From assembly GCF_006715025.1 (NCBI RefSeq), contig NZ_VFMK01000001.1, positions 2,976,001 to 3,040,000 on the forward strand: 64,000 bases of DNA. Direction: 5' to 3'. Every line of letters begins with the position of its first letter. The first letter of the stretch is position 1. Shown here piece after piece: positions 44,425 to 52,957 of this stretch. Position numbers and translations under genes: made by a program. This DNA comes from Serratia fonticola. Lineage in GTDB: Bacteria; Pseudomonadota; Gammaproteobacteria; Enterobacterales; Enterobacteriaceae. Below the pieces are notes generated by a model. That model was not told where the DNA came from. It made no database searches and worked only from the letters and a program-made list of their open reading frames with translations.

Positions 44425-46731
44425 TTAAACAATCCGTAGCGTGGGCGGTTGCGCGCAACGGCGAATGGCGACGGGAACCGACTTGGAGGTTGGCGTGCCG
44501 GTGCCATCACCAAAGCTGTCCAGTGGCACCAGCGGGTTGGTTTCAGGGTAATAGGCTGCCAGATTACCGCGCGGAATATCGTAGCTGACCAGCTTGAATC
44601 CACTGACTTTGCGGATCACGCCATCGTTCCACAGGGTTTCAATCTCCACGCGCTCACCATCCTCCAAGCCAAGGTCTGCCAAATCTTGCGGATGAATAAA
44701 CAGCACCTCACGCTGACCGTAAACGCCACGATAGCGATCGTCCAGCCCATAAATGGTGGTGTTGTACTGATCGTGGGAACGCAGGGTTTGCAGCACGAAC
44801 GGCGCTTTTTCTGCTCCGGTTTGCGGGAACAAGGTCTCGGGCAACGGGGCAGCGCTAAACTCGGCCTTGCCACTTTGGGTCGCAAAGCGTAGTTCGGCGG
44901 CGGCGTTGCCCAGATAGAATCCCCCGGGCTGTTCACAACGCGGGTTAAAGTCTTCAAAGCCGGGAATGGTGGCCTGGATATGCTGGCGGATCAGGGAATA
45001 GTCGTCTGCCAGCGCCAACCAATCCAGTTTTTCACTGCCCAGCACCGCGTCGGCAATACCGCACACGATCGCGGTTTCTGAACGTTGCGTATCCGCCAAG
45101 GGTTTACCGATACCTTCAGAGGCATGCACCATGCTGAAAGAGTCCTCCACCGTGATGTACTGCGGGCCGCTAGCCTGCATATCCAGTTCGGTGCGCCCCA
45201 GTGTCGGTAGGATCAACGCGTCTTTACCAGTGATCAGATGGCTGCGGTTCAGTTTGGTACTGATGTGCACTGTCAAATCACAACGGCGCAGTGCCTGTGC
45301 GGTACGTTCGGTATCCGGCGCCGCGGCAGCAAGATTGCCCCCGAGAGCAATCAACACCTTGACCTCACCACGCAGCATCGCTTCAATGGCTTCGACCGTA
45401 TTGTGGCCCACCTCGCGGCGCGGGCTAAAGCCAAAGTGCTGCTCCAGGCTATCCAGCAGTGCCTTGGGCGCTTTCTCGTCGATACCCATGGTGCGGTTGC
45501 CTTGCACGTTGCTGTGACCGCGTACCGGGCAGAGTCCAGCCCCTGGTTTACCGAGTTGCCCGAACAACAGTTGCAGATTGGTGATTTCGCGTACCGTTGC
45601 TACGGAGTGTTTATGTTGCGTGATCCCCATTGCCCATGTGCAGATAACCCGCTCAGCCCCCTGGTAGATTGTGGCGGCATGGCGCAGTTGGTTTTCAGTT
45701 AAACCGGATTGGGTTGTGATTTGTTGCCAAGAAGTGGCATCCACCTGATCCAGATAGGCCTCAAGCCCCACGCAATGGCGATCGATAAAGGGCAAGTCAA
45801 ACAGCCCAGGCAACCCATGGGTTAACCGCTGGCGATGCGTTTCCAGCAGCGCCTTCACCATGCCGCGTACTGCCGCCATATCGCCACCCAGATTCGGTTG
45901 AAAATAGGCTGAACTGATGGGGGAGGATTTCGGCGTCAGCATCTGGATGGGATTCTGCGGATCGGCAAACCGTTCCAGCCCACGTTCACGCAAAGTATTG
46001 AAGCTGACGATGCGTGCGCCACGGCTCGCGGCCTGTTTCAGGCTGTGTAACATTCGCGGATGGTTGGTACCCGGATTTTGGCCAAATACAAAAATGGCGT
46101 CGGCCTTGGCAAAATCGTCCATGCGGATAGTGCCTTTGCCGACACCGATGCTTTGCTTAAGGCCGATGCCGCTTGCTTCGTGGCACATATTGGAGCAGTC
46201 CGGGAAGTTGCTGGTCCCCAGCATCCGACCAAACAGTTGATAAAGATAGGCGGCTTCGTTGCTGGCGCGACCAGAGGTATAAAGCTCAATCTGGTTAGGG
46301 TTATCCATTGCCCGGATATGGCTGGCAATCAGCGCCAGCGCATCCGGCCAACTGATGGGCTGGTAGCGATCCGTTTTGGCGTCATAGCGCATCGGGTGTG
46401 TTAAACGGCCTTGGTACTCAAGGAAATAGTCGCTTTGTTCACGTAAGGTGCTGACGCTGTGGGCGGCAAAAAAAGCCGGTTCCACCGCATTGCGTGTGGC
46501 TTCCCAACTGACGGCTTTTGCCCCGTTTTCACAGAAGCTGAACGTACTGTGGTTGTCATCGCCCCAGGCACAACCGGGGCAGTCGAAACCACGCGCCTTA
46601 TTTACACGCATCAGGTTGCGCAGGTTTTTCAGCGCCTGTTTACTGTCGAATACATAGCGGGTGGTGGCCTCTAACGAGCCCCAGCCGCCCGCCGCGCCGC
46701 GATAAGGCTTGATTGACGGTTTAAATTTCAT
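44425..46731 (-). CDS. FdhF/YdeP family molybdopterin oxidoreductase
   Basis: A 768-residue molybdenum-bis-MGD enzyme like E. coli YdeP. The N-terminus has Cys51, Cys54 and Cys67 (DCPGCAWG and FSFCENG), probably for a [4Fe-4S] cluster. Cys183 in NMCHEASGIGLKQSIG stands where formate dehydrogenase H has selenocysteine. Cofactor segments FVFGQNPGTNHPR and PVRGHSNVQGNRTMG are present, and the MGD C-terminal domain closes it. No Tat signal, so cytoplasmic. YdeP has been linked to acid resistance; substrate unknown. Divergent from a LysR gene that probably controls it. Confidence 0.88.
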   Translation of the reverse strand: MKFKPSIKPYRGAAGGWGSLEATTRYVFDSKQALKNLRNLMRVNKARGFDCPGCAWGDDNHSTFSFCENGAKAVSWEATRNAVEPAFFAAHSVSTLREQSDYFLEYQGRLTHPMRYDAKTDRYQPISWPDALALIASHIRAMDNPNQIELYTSGRASNEAAYLYQLFGRMLGTSNFPDCSNMCHEASGIGLKQSIGVGKGTIRMDDFAKADAIFVFGQNPGTNHPRMLHSLKQAASRGARIVSFNTLRERGLERFADPQNPIQMLTPKSSPISSAYFQPNLGGDMAAVRGMVKALLETHRQRLTHGLPGLFDLPFIDRHCVGLEAYLDQVDATSWQQITTQSGLTENQLRHAATIYQGAERVICTWAMGITQHKHSVATVREITNLQLLFGQLGKPGAGLCPVRGHSNVQGNRTMGIDEKAPKALLDSLEQHFGFSPRREVGHNTVEAIEAMLRGEVKVLIALGGNLAAAAPDTERTAQALRRCDLTVHISTKLNRSHLITGKDALILPTLGRTELDMQASGPQYITVEDSFSMVHASEGIGKPLADTQRSETAIVCGIADAVLGSEKLDWLALADDYSLIRQHIQATIPGFEDFNPRCEQPGGFYLGNAAAELRFATQSGKAEFSAAPLPETLFPQTGAEKAPFVLQTLRSHDQYNTTIYGLDDRYRGVYGQREVLFIHPQDLADLGLEDGERVEIETLWNDGVIRKVSGFKLVSYDIPRGNLAAYYPETNPLVPLDSFGDGTGTPTSKSVPVAIRRCAQPPTLRIV

Positions 46732-46957
46732 GATTTTCTTCGCAGGTGATGGTTGTAGCTAAAAGGTAAATGCTTTTTTAAGCACTTTGAGTGTTTATGT
46801 GGCAAGTTTAGGGGGCTAACGGTAGGGCGTCTAATCGAATAGAGCAATGATGGCATAGAGGGGATTTATCGCCCGTTTAATGCAGGCGGTGCTCAATGAG
46901 CTTTAAACACTAACCAAATGATATACTCGATACAGAACTCATTTTCTGAGCCAATGC

Positions 46958-47854
46958 ATGGATATTAAGCAACTGATCTACCTGTGTAATCTTGAGCGAG
47001 AGCGCCATTTTGGCCGTGCGGCAGAGGCTAGCTTTGTCAGCCAACCGACGTTATCCATGCGGTTGAAAAATCTTGAGAAAGAACTCGGTGTGGCGCTGAT
47101 CAACCGGGGCAATAATTTTGAAGGTTTTACTGCCGAAGGTGAACGGGTGTTGGCCTGGGCACGGGAAATCGTTTCCGTTTACCAGGGGCTGAAGCTGGAA
47201 GTGGAATCGCTGAAACATGGGCTGAACGGGACATTGCGCATCGGTACCGTGCCGCAGTGCAGCATATCATTAGCGCAGATGTTGAGGGCGGTCAGCGAGC
47301 GTTACCCGCAGTTGGACTATCGCGTAGCGGTATTGAGCGCCGATCAACTGCTGGAAGCACTGACCGCGCACACGGTGGATATTGGCATCGGTTTCTTTGA
47401 ACTGCCAACGCTTAAAGAGCTGCACTTCCAGTCGCAGCCATTGGCCGACAGCGGCATTGACCTGGTGTTCCATCCGCAACATTTTCCCGAGCTGGTGGGA
47501 GAAAGCCCACTGACGCTGGATACGGTGGGCACATTGCCATTGTGCCTGGCGGAGCCGACACGTTATTTTCGCCGCTATCTGGATCAGCACTTCCGTGAGG
47601 CGGGCCTGACGCTGCACATCCGTTTGGAAACCACTTCAATCTTCCAACTGCTACAGGGGATCTTTGTCGGTTTAGGCTGTGGCCTGTTTCCCCGTGGCAA
47701 CCTGCAAATGGAAATGACGCCACAATTGCAGCGGCGTGCTATTGCCATCCCTCCGATATCACGTCATGCGGCGTTGGTGATTGCAGAGCCGGGCAGGGCT
47801 ACGCCACTGGCACAGCATTTCTTTGATGCGGCTCAGGCGTGGTTATTGCGGTAA
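46958..47854 (+). CDS. LysR-family transcriptional regulator
   Basis: A 298-residue LysR regulator: HTH at residues 1-60 (FGRAAEASFVSQPTLSMRLK, then LEKELGVALINR) and an effector-binding domain (LRIGTVPQCSISLAQMLRAV). Divergent from the FdhF-like gene with a 226-base shared region, the usual arrangement for a regulator and its target. I cannot assign a named family member. It ends 12 bases inside the converging yciW 3' end. Confidence 0.85.
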   Translation: MDIKQLIYLCNLERERHFGRAAEASFVSQPTLSMRLKNLEKELGVALINRGNNFEGFTAEGERVLAWAREIVSVYQGLKLEVESLKHGLNGTLRIGTVPQCSISLAQMLRAVSERYPQLDYRVAVLSADQLLEALTAHTVDIGIGFFELPTLKELHFQSQPLADSGIDLVFHPQHFPELVGESPLTLDTVGTLPLCLAEPTRYFRRYLDQHFREAGLTLHIRLETTSIFQLLQGIFVGLGCGLFPRGNLQMEMTPQLQRRAIAIPPISRHAALVIAEPGRATPLAQHFFDAAQAWLLR

Positions 47855-49024
47855 TGGCTCAACGGCATTTCCCAAGCTGGAACGTAAGCGGTTTTCCCAG
47901 GCATACAGCGCACAGGTCAGGATCACTTCCAGCGCCTGTGCCTGATTGAGTCCGCCGTTGAGTAACGGTTGCATGCTTTGCGCCGTGAATTTCTCCGGTG
48001 AGCGAGTCAGTTCGGCAGTCACGCGGATCACCGCGGCGGCCAGCGGATCGGCAGTGGCGTTCAGCGCGTTATTAACCCCAGTCAATAACGTGTGTGCCAA
48101 GCCTTCATCCTCAATTTGGTTACCCACCATTGCCGCGCAGTAATGGCTACCATTGATGCGTGATACCGTCAGAGCCGCTAAAGCTTTAAGGCGATAGGGA
48201 AGCCCGAAATCTTCCTGGATAATACGGGTATAAACCGTATTGCGCTCATGCAGCGTGGCCGCGTCATGTGCGAGCAGCAGATAATAGGATTCGCCACGGG
48301 CGTTCGGGTGACTCTGATCGAGAATGTCAAGTTGTCGTGCACTCGCCTGTTCCAACACGATTTCTGGCAGGCGCGCTTGCCACAACCGCTTTTCGCCGCT
48401 GAACCCTTGCGATTCGGCATCCTCAACCGAGGGGAAACCCGGCACGACAACCGTTGGTCTGCCCCCCAGACCCGCAATGCCGGCAACAACGCGAGCCTGA
48501 TAGCTGACAAAACCGATAATCTGCGAGAATGTCACAATATCCTGCGTGCTGAGCCCCACCTCGCTGAGCTGTTGTAATGCTTTGCTGCAAATGAGCGTGG
48601 GTTGGCTGGCGAGTTGGCGGGCATATTGCGTGATTTGCGCTAAACGGATGTTGCTTTCTCGCGACGCGTCTGGGCTGTCCAGAGGGGCGAGTCGAGAGGC
48701 ATAGTGGCTACATAAGGTTTGTACGCCAGCCACTTGAGCGACGGTCAACGCAGTACAAAGGCGATCATAAGGTGACAATGTCACTTCTCGTGATGTTACA
48801 ACCCGATCAGGAAACAGAACATGATAAACCGCCAGTGACGCGGTGAAGACTTCAGCTCGGGCGATGAGGGCCGCATTCAGCGCCTCATCGGCAAAAGCCC
48901 CCAGGCCCAACAAAAAACAATCGCGCAGGGGGGCGGCACCGGGCTCAGGCAGTGCTTCACTGTCTGAGCTGCGCTGTGTTTCGTGGTACCACTGATTATG
49001 CTGAGGGGTCAGGCGATGTTCCAT
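47843..49024 (-). CDS. yciW: YciW, carboxymuconolactone decarboxylase/AhpD-like protein
   Basis: A 393-residue protein with two AhpD/CMD-like helical halves: residues 30-190 (YDRLCTALTVAQVAGVQTL and DIVTFSQIIGFVSYQARVV) and 230-390 (RLKALAALTVSRINGSHYCA). The usual CxxC redox pair of AhpD is not present. In E. coli yciW is reported to be induced by CysB and to affect sulfur metabolism; the reaction is unknown. The ATG at 49024 follows AAGGA by nine bases. In E. coli fabI is next; here a 1.2-kb gap with small ORFs follows. Confidence 0.87.
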   Translation of the reverse strand: MEHRLTPQHNQWYHETQRSSDSEALPEPGAAPLRDCFLLGLGAFADEALNAALIARAEVFTASLAVYHVLFPDRVVTSREVTLSPYDRLCTALTVAQVAGVQTLCSHYASRLAPLDSPDASRESNIRLAQITQYARQLASQPTLICSKALQQLSEVGLSTQDIVTFSQIIGFVSYQARVVAGIAGLGGRPTVVVPGFPSVEDAESQGFSGEKRLWQARLPEIVLEQASARQLDILDQSHPNARGESYYLLLAHDAATLHERNTVYTRIIQEDFGLPYRLKALAALTVSRINGSHYCAAMVGNQIEDEGLAHTLLTGVNNALNATADPLAAAVIRVTAELTRSPEKFTAQSMQPLLNGGLNQAQALEVILTCALYAWENRLRSSLGNAVEPLPQ

Positions 49025-49334
49025 TGGGAGGCATCCTTATTCAATGCAATAGGCCACCGATGCATAGGGCAGCAGTGGCTGGGTAACAAGCCAGGACAGG
49101 CAAAGGCGGCGTCAGTCATTGCCACACAAAAAATGACCATAAACAGAAAAACCTGCGGCCAGGGTGAGCATAAATTGCGAAAGTTGCGTGTGGCGGGCAT
49201 TCTTCATCAGTGCGATATCCTGTCGTCTACAACGTTCAACGTAGGGGATATCCTCACCGATTCGATTGGCGAGATAAAATAATGTTAAGTGCTAATTAAT
49301 AGCGCAAAGGAATAAAATATACTGCGAGGAAAAA
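49025..49334. other. yciW upstream region
   Basis: Should contain the yciW promoter. A 63-codon minus-strand ORF (49009-49200) overlaps the yciW start by 16 bases and has a hydrophobic stretch with several Cys codons, but no clear ribosome binding site. The A/T-rich part 49270-49320 looks promoter-like. Confidence 0.35.
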
Positions 49335-49462
49335 AAGGTGAGGTCACGCTCAGTATCCATGAGAGCCGGTTCTGCCATGCATCGGAGGCCAGTGCCTCAC
49401 CCCCATGACAGGAAACAGGCGCGTGGTGAATTCGTACTGCACTGAAGTGTACTGTTATACTA
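49335..49462 (+). ncRNA. Possible structured RNA, rtT-like
   Basis: Segment of distinctly non-coding, structured appearance: GGTGAGG at 49337-49343 can pair with CCTCACC at 49395-49401, enclosing a CTCA / TGAG stem-loop (49350-49364). It then runs CATGACAGGAAACAGGCGCG and GGTGAATTCGTACTGCAC. A tiny internal ORF from 49378 (MHRRPVPHPHDRKQARG...) is arginine/histidine-rich. This recalls the rtT RNA and its protamine-like peptide (Rfam RtT) of the tyrT operon, but I am going from memory. Neither strand nor boundaries are certain. Confidence 0.4.
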
Positions 49463-49665
49463 AACCATTTGTCTTTAATACATCACCATAGATGATATGT
49501 TTATAATACTTATCTACTGAGTCAAATAAATATAAGAAATGCCGTGTTTACCCTTTAGTTTCTCCGAAATATTAATATTCTGCAAACGTGTCGATATAAT
49601 GGCTGTATGGATCTGTTATTTTATTTTTTCATTCACTCATCCGATAGGAGATGTACACTAATATA

Positions 49666-49694
49666 GTGGCACGGCATGTTTCTGCCGTACCACT
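49666..49694. terminator. Strong hairpin downstream of small peptide gene
   Basis: GTGGCACGGCA and TGCCGTACCAC form an 11-bp stem with one mismatch and a TGTTTC loop, 40 bases after the stop of the 58-codon peptide gene. The plus side ends in TTTT; the minus side has TATATTAG only. Confidence 0.6.
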
Positions 49695-49734
49695 TTTAGT
49701 GCTCACATTAAATTATTGGTCGGTATAAAAATTA

Positions 49735-49911
49735 TCAACGACTGACACACTTGACATCGTTACGAGATATCTTTCTGGTATTGCCGTGCTTGTCTTTGCA
49801 TATGGTCTCCTGATAACAGATCGTTGAAGAATAGGCGACATAATGGGTTTCGCAAGTATAGTCACTGCCACCAATAATGTTTGATGCTTCTGAGGTATTG
49901 AGCTTTTTCAC
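49735..49911 (-). CDS. Small Cys-containing double-glycine peptide (DUF4762-like)
   Basis: A 58-residue ORF starting with GTG; AAGGA lies six bases before it. The N-terminus MKKLNTSEASNIIGG is a short leader ending in Gly-Gly, as in class II microcin or bacteriocin-type leaders. The remaining 43 residues have four cysteines (20, 32, 38 and 55), four Tyr and many polar residues, without a membrane segment. It resembles from memory the short enterobacterial family DUF4762, which has no known function. Same strand as sapF, 350 bases behind it. No peptidase-containing exporter or immunity gene is visible here. Confidence 0.72.
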   Translation of the reverse strand: MKKLNTSEASNIIGGSDYTCETHYVAYSSTICYQETICKDKHGNTRKISRNDVKCVSR

Positions 49912-49986
49912 AACATATCCTTATGGTTATTAATAGTATTTGTCCTGTAAGTGCGGATAATTATTCCCGTTCTCAAAGACGGGGCA

Positions 49987-50181
49987 TTATAATGACAGCC
50001 AGATTTTATAATCAATTGGATGATTCTCACCATGCTTACGGATAAAACCGGTTACAGTGTATTTACCCGTTGATATACTGTTATTACAACGAGTAAAACG
50101 GATGAAAATATATTTCTTCACGTTGTTTGCTGAGAGATTGATTAGATAATCTGCGTATTCATTATTGGGGGTTAATGGCAT
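49987..50181 (-). CDS. Small hypothetical protein between sapF and the double-glycine peptide
   Basis: A 64-codon ORF (MPLTPNNEYADYLINLSANN...) with no recognised relatives, no signal peptide and no clear ribosome binding site, but with plausible amino acid composition. It ends 75 bases before the peptide gene on the same strand, with a CCCGT / ACGGG stem between them. It could encode a partner or a decayed gene, or be chance. Confidence 0.35.
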   Translation of the reverse strand: MPLTPNNEYADYLINLSANNVKKYIFIRFTRCNNSISTGKYTVTGFIRKHGENHPIDYKIWLSL

Positions 50182-50260
50182 TGATTATTGCCAATGAGTT
50201 AGGTTATTACGACGGTGATTTGGCATCGGGCGCAACGGTGCGCCCTGGGAGAAAGAGAAA

Positions 50261-51073
50261 TTAGAACCGGTCGCCGTCACGCCGCCAGGCATCTGCGGTG
50301 AGTGCCTCACCAAAATGGCTGGCAATCAGACGCTTGGTGAGTTCGTGTAGCGGCGAGGCCAGCACTTCTGCAGTACTGCCACGCTCAACGATTTCACCTT
50401 CATGCATGACCATGACCTGATCGCTGATATGTTTCATCATGCCCAGATGCTGAGTGACATAAATATATGAAATACCATGCTTTTCTTGTAATTCCAGCAT
50501 CAGGTTAATGATCTGCGAACGCATTGACATATCCAGAGAGGCCAGCGCCTCATCGGCCACAATCACCTTAGGTTGCAGGATCAGCGCGCGTGCCAGGGCT
50601 ATGCGTTGCTTCTGACCGGAGGCGAGCATATGAGGATAATAATAAGCGTGGTCTGGCAGCATGCCCACCTGGCGCAAGGTCTGGTTGATGCGCGCCTCTC
50701 GCTCGCTGGCCTCCAGATCGGTATTCAACCGTAACGGGGCATCAAGCAGCTGACCAATACGTTGGCGAGGGTTGAGCGAGGTGCTGGGGTCCTGGAAAAT
50801 CATGCGGATCCGCTGGCTGCGGTAACGGTAATCGCCAAACACTAACGGATGATCGTCGATCAGCAGTTCACCGGAAGAGGGCTCAACCATGCCAGAGAGC
50901 ATTTTTGCCAGAGTGGACTTACCCGAGCCATTCTCACCAATGATCGCCAATGTCTGGCGCTCGCGCAGGGTAAAGCTGACGGACTTAACCGCTTCCACAT
51001 GCTGGCGACGGAACAGCCCGGTACGGTAACGGTAGGTTTTCGTCAGATTGCGCACTTCCAACAGCGTTTCCAT
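50261..51073 (-). CDS. sapF: SapF, ABC transporter ATP-binding protein
   Basis: A 270-residue ABC ATPase. Walker A GENGSGKST near residue 47, the ABC signature in ASGQKQRIALARAL, Walker B VIVADEALASLDM and the H-loop TQHLG are intact. Partners are SapD (second ATPase), SapB and SapC (permeases) and SapA (binding protein). One base separates it from sapD. The system is implicated in resistance to antimicrobial peptides, haem/peptide uptake and, in E. coli, putrescine export and Trk function. Confidence 0.95.
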   Translation of the reverse strand: METLLEVRNLTKTYRYRTGLFRRQHVEAVKSVSFTLRERQTLAIIGENGSGKSTLAKMLSGMVEPSSGELLIDDHPLVFGDYRYRSQRIRMIFQDPSTSLNPRQRIGQLLDAPLRLNTDLEASEREARINQTLRQVGMLPDHAYYYPHMLASGQKQRIALARALILQPKVIVADEALASLDMSMRSQIINLMLELQEKHGISYIYVTQHLGMMKHISDQVMVMHEGEIVERGSTAEVLASPLHELTKRLIASHFGEALTADAWRRDGDRF

Positions 51074-51074
51074 G

Positions 51075-52067
51075 TTATTGCTCCTCCATGTTCAACGGGA
51101 AGTGACAGGCAAACAGATGGTTTTTCACCGGACGCAGGCGTGGCGTTTCAATACACTTTTTCTGTGCATAGGGGCAACGCGGCCCCAAACGACAGCCGAT
51201 CGGCAGGTGTTCCAGTGACGGAATAGCCCCCGGTAAGGTATTCAGGCGGCTTTTATGCGGCAGTGAGCGACCAAAATCGGGCATGGCACGGATCAGCGCC
51301 TGAGTATAAGGATGATGGGGCGCAGCGAGCAGATCTTCGCATTGTGCGCTTTCTACCGTCTGGCCACAGTAAAGTACGTTCACCCGATCGGCCCATTTGC
51401 TCATCATTTGCAAATCGTGACTGATCAGCAGAATAGTGGTGTTGTTGTTCTGATTAAGGCGGGCCAACAGGCGGAAGATCTGCGCCTGGGTGGTTGGCTC
51501 CATGGCGTTGGTCGGTTCATCGGCAATCAGCAATCTTGGCTGATTGGCCAGCGCAATGGCAATCATCACTTTTTGGCATTCCCCTTCGGTCAACTCATAG
51601 GGAAAACTGCCCATGATATCGTCATGATCCTTGATGCCGACGCGGTGCAACAGCTCAATTGCCCGCCGTTTGCGCCAGTTAATGCGCTGCCACCAACGCC
51701 CTTTGTAAGTCCAGCCAGGGATAGCCTGCACCAGCTGTCGCCCAATGCTTTCTGAAGGATCCAGACAGGATTGCGGCTCTTGAAAAATCATTGAAACGTT
51801 GTGACCAACCAGTTTACGTCTTTCGCGCGGCGTCAGTTGCAGCAGGTCAATATCATCGAAACGGAAGCGATCGGCGGTGACGCGCCAGTTGTCTTTGGTT
51901 ACGCCACAAATAGCCTTGGCGATCAGGCTCTTGCCCGAGCCCGATTCACCCACCAGGCCACGTACTTCGCCTTCGGTCAACGTCATGCTGACGCGGTCAA
52001 CGGCTTTCACCGGCCCTTCGGCGGTCATGAATTCGATGGTCAGATTGCGGATATCGAGTAACGGCAT
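51075..52067 (-). CDS. sapD: SapD, ABC transporter ATP-binding protein
   Basis: A 330-residue oligopeptide-type ATPase. Walker A GESGSGKSLIAKA, the LTEGECQKVMIAIALA variant of the signature motif (the usual LSGG(E/Q) is replaced), Walker B LLIADEPTNAMEP and the C-terminal oligopeptide/dipeptide extension with CRLGPRCPYAQKKC are present. SapD is the subunit tied to TrkG/TrkH potassium uptake in E. coli. Its ATG overlaps the sapC stop by one base. Confidence 0.95.
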   Translation of the reverse strand: MPLLDIRNLTIEFMTAEGPVKAVDRVSMTLTEGEVRGLVGESGSGKSLIAKAICGVTKDNWRVTADRFRFDDIDLLQLTPRERRKLVGHNVSMIFQEPQSCLDPSESIGRQLVQAIPGWTYKGRWWQRINWRKRRAIELLHRVGIKDHDDIMGSFPYELTEGECQKVMIAIALANQPRLLIADEPTNAMEPTTQAQIFRLLARLNQNNNTTILLISHDLQMMSKWADRVNVLYCGQTVESAQCEDLLAAPHHPYTQALIRAMPDFGRSLPHKSRLNTLPGAIPSLEHLPIGCRLGPRCPYAQKKCIETPRLRPVKNHLFACHFPLNMEEQ

Positions 52068-52957
52068 TATTCCACTCCCGCATTAATTGCGCGGCGCATG
52101 CCGTCGCCTAACAGGTTTACCAGCAATACGCTGACCAGGATGGCGGCACCCGGCAGCATTACGGTCCAGGGGGCAACGTAAACCAGCTCTAGCGAGTCAC
52201 CCAGCATGGCTCCCCATTCCGGCGAAGGGAGCTGCGCCCCCAGATCGAGGAAGCCTAATGCGGCGATATCGAGGATTGCCATCGACAGCGCGCGGGTAAA
52301 CTCAGTGATCAGCACCGCAGCAATATTTGGCATTACCGCGTACCACAGAATCTGCAACGTTGAAGCGCCATCAAGACGAGCGGCTACCACATACTCTTTT
52401 TCCAGCTCATCGTGCACCGCGCTGTAGATAGTACGCACCATGCGTGGTAGCAATGCCAGCCAAACGGCCAACATGGCGTGCTCCAGCTTGGGGCCGATAA
52501 ACGCCACGACAATGATCGCCAGCAGCAGGGAGGGAATAGAAAGCAGGGTATCGAGAATATGGTTCAGTATCGCTGAGAGCAAGCCGTGAGTCACCCCGGC
52601 GAAAACCCCCAGGATCACACCGCAGAGTGCCGCCGCTACCGTGACGATCAGCGCTGAGCCATAGGTCGCGGCGGTGCCGGTCAATAAACGGCTGAGGATA
52701 TCGCGGCCAAGGTCGTCAGTGCCGAGAAAGAACGATACGTTGCCGTAGCGTGACCAGGAAGGGGGCAGCAGTTGATAACCCAGGAACTGCTGATCCAGGG
52801 CATAAGGGGCCAGCAGGCTGCCAAACAGCGAAAGCAGCAACAATGCTATGACGCCGTAAAAGCCAATCATGGCCAGAATATCACCGTAAAATATCCGCCA
52901 GGTATACCGTAGCGGGCTCGGCATTTTCTTTTCGCGATATACGTTATCGAAGGGCAT
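52067..52957 (-). CDS. sapC: SapC, ABC transporter permease
   Basis: A 296-residue permease with the DppC-type arrangement: N-terminal membrane span (residues 30-55), a periplasmic loop, then five spans with the EAA-like loop around VAARLDGASTLQILWYAVMP. The gene overlaps sapB by 14 bases. E. coli SapC is also 296 residues. Confidence 0.95.
   Translation of the reverse strand: MPFDNVYREKKMPSPLRYTWRIFYGDILAMIGFYGVIALLLLSLFGSLLAPYALDQQFLGYQLLPPSWSRYGNVSFFLGTDDLGRDILSRLLTGTAATYGSALIVTVAAALCGVILGVFAGVTHGLLSAILNHILDTLLSIPSLLLAIIVVAFIGPKLEHAMLAVWLALLPRMVRTIYSAVHDELEKEYVVAARLDGASTLQILWYAVMPNIAAVLITEFTRALSMAILDIAALGFLDLGAQLPSPEWGAMLGDSLELVYVAPWTVMLPGAAILVSVLLVNLLGDGMRRAINAGVE

Noticed and set aside
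44310..44603. 97-codon minus-strand ORF after the YdeP-like gene
   Set aside because: Overlaps the 3' end of the molybdoenzyme gene in another frame and shows no family resemblance.
48772..48784. GTGACAATGTCAC dyad also found near 29564-29576
   Set aside because: The copy here is inside yciW coding sequence; two copies of a short dyad are not enough to claim a regulon site.
49624..49730. Short plus-strand ORF beginning after AGGAG at about 49651
   Set aside because: The AGGAG directly abuts the ATG, the product is only 25 residues, and it crosses the hairpin at 49666-49694.
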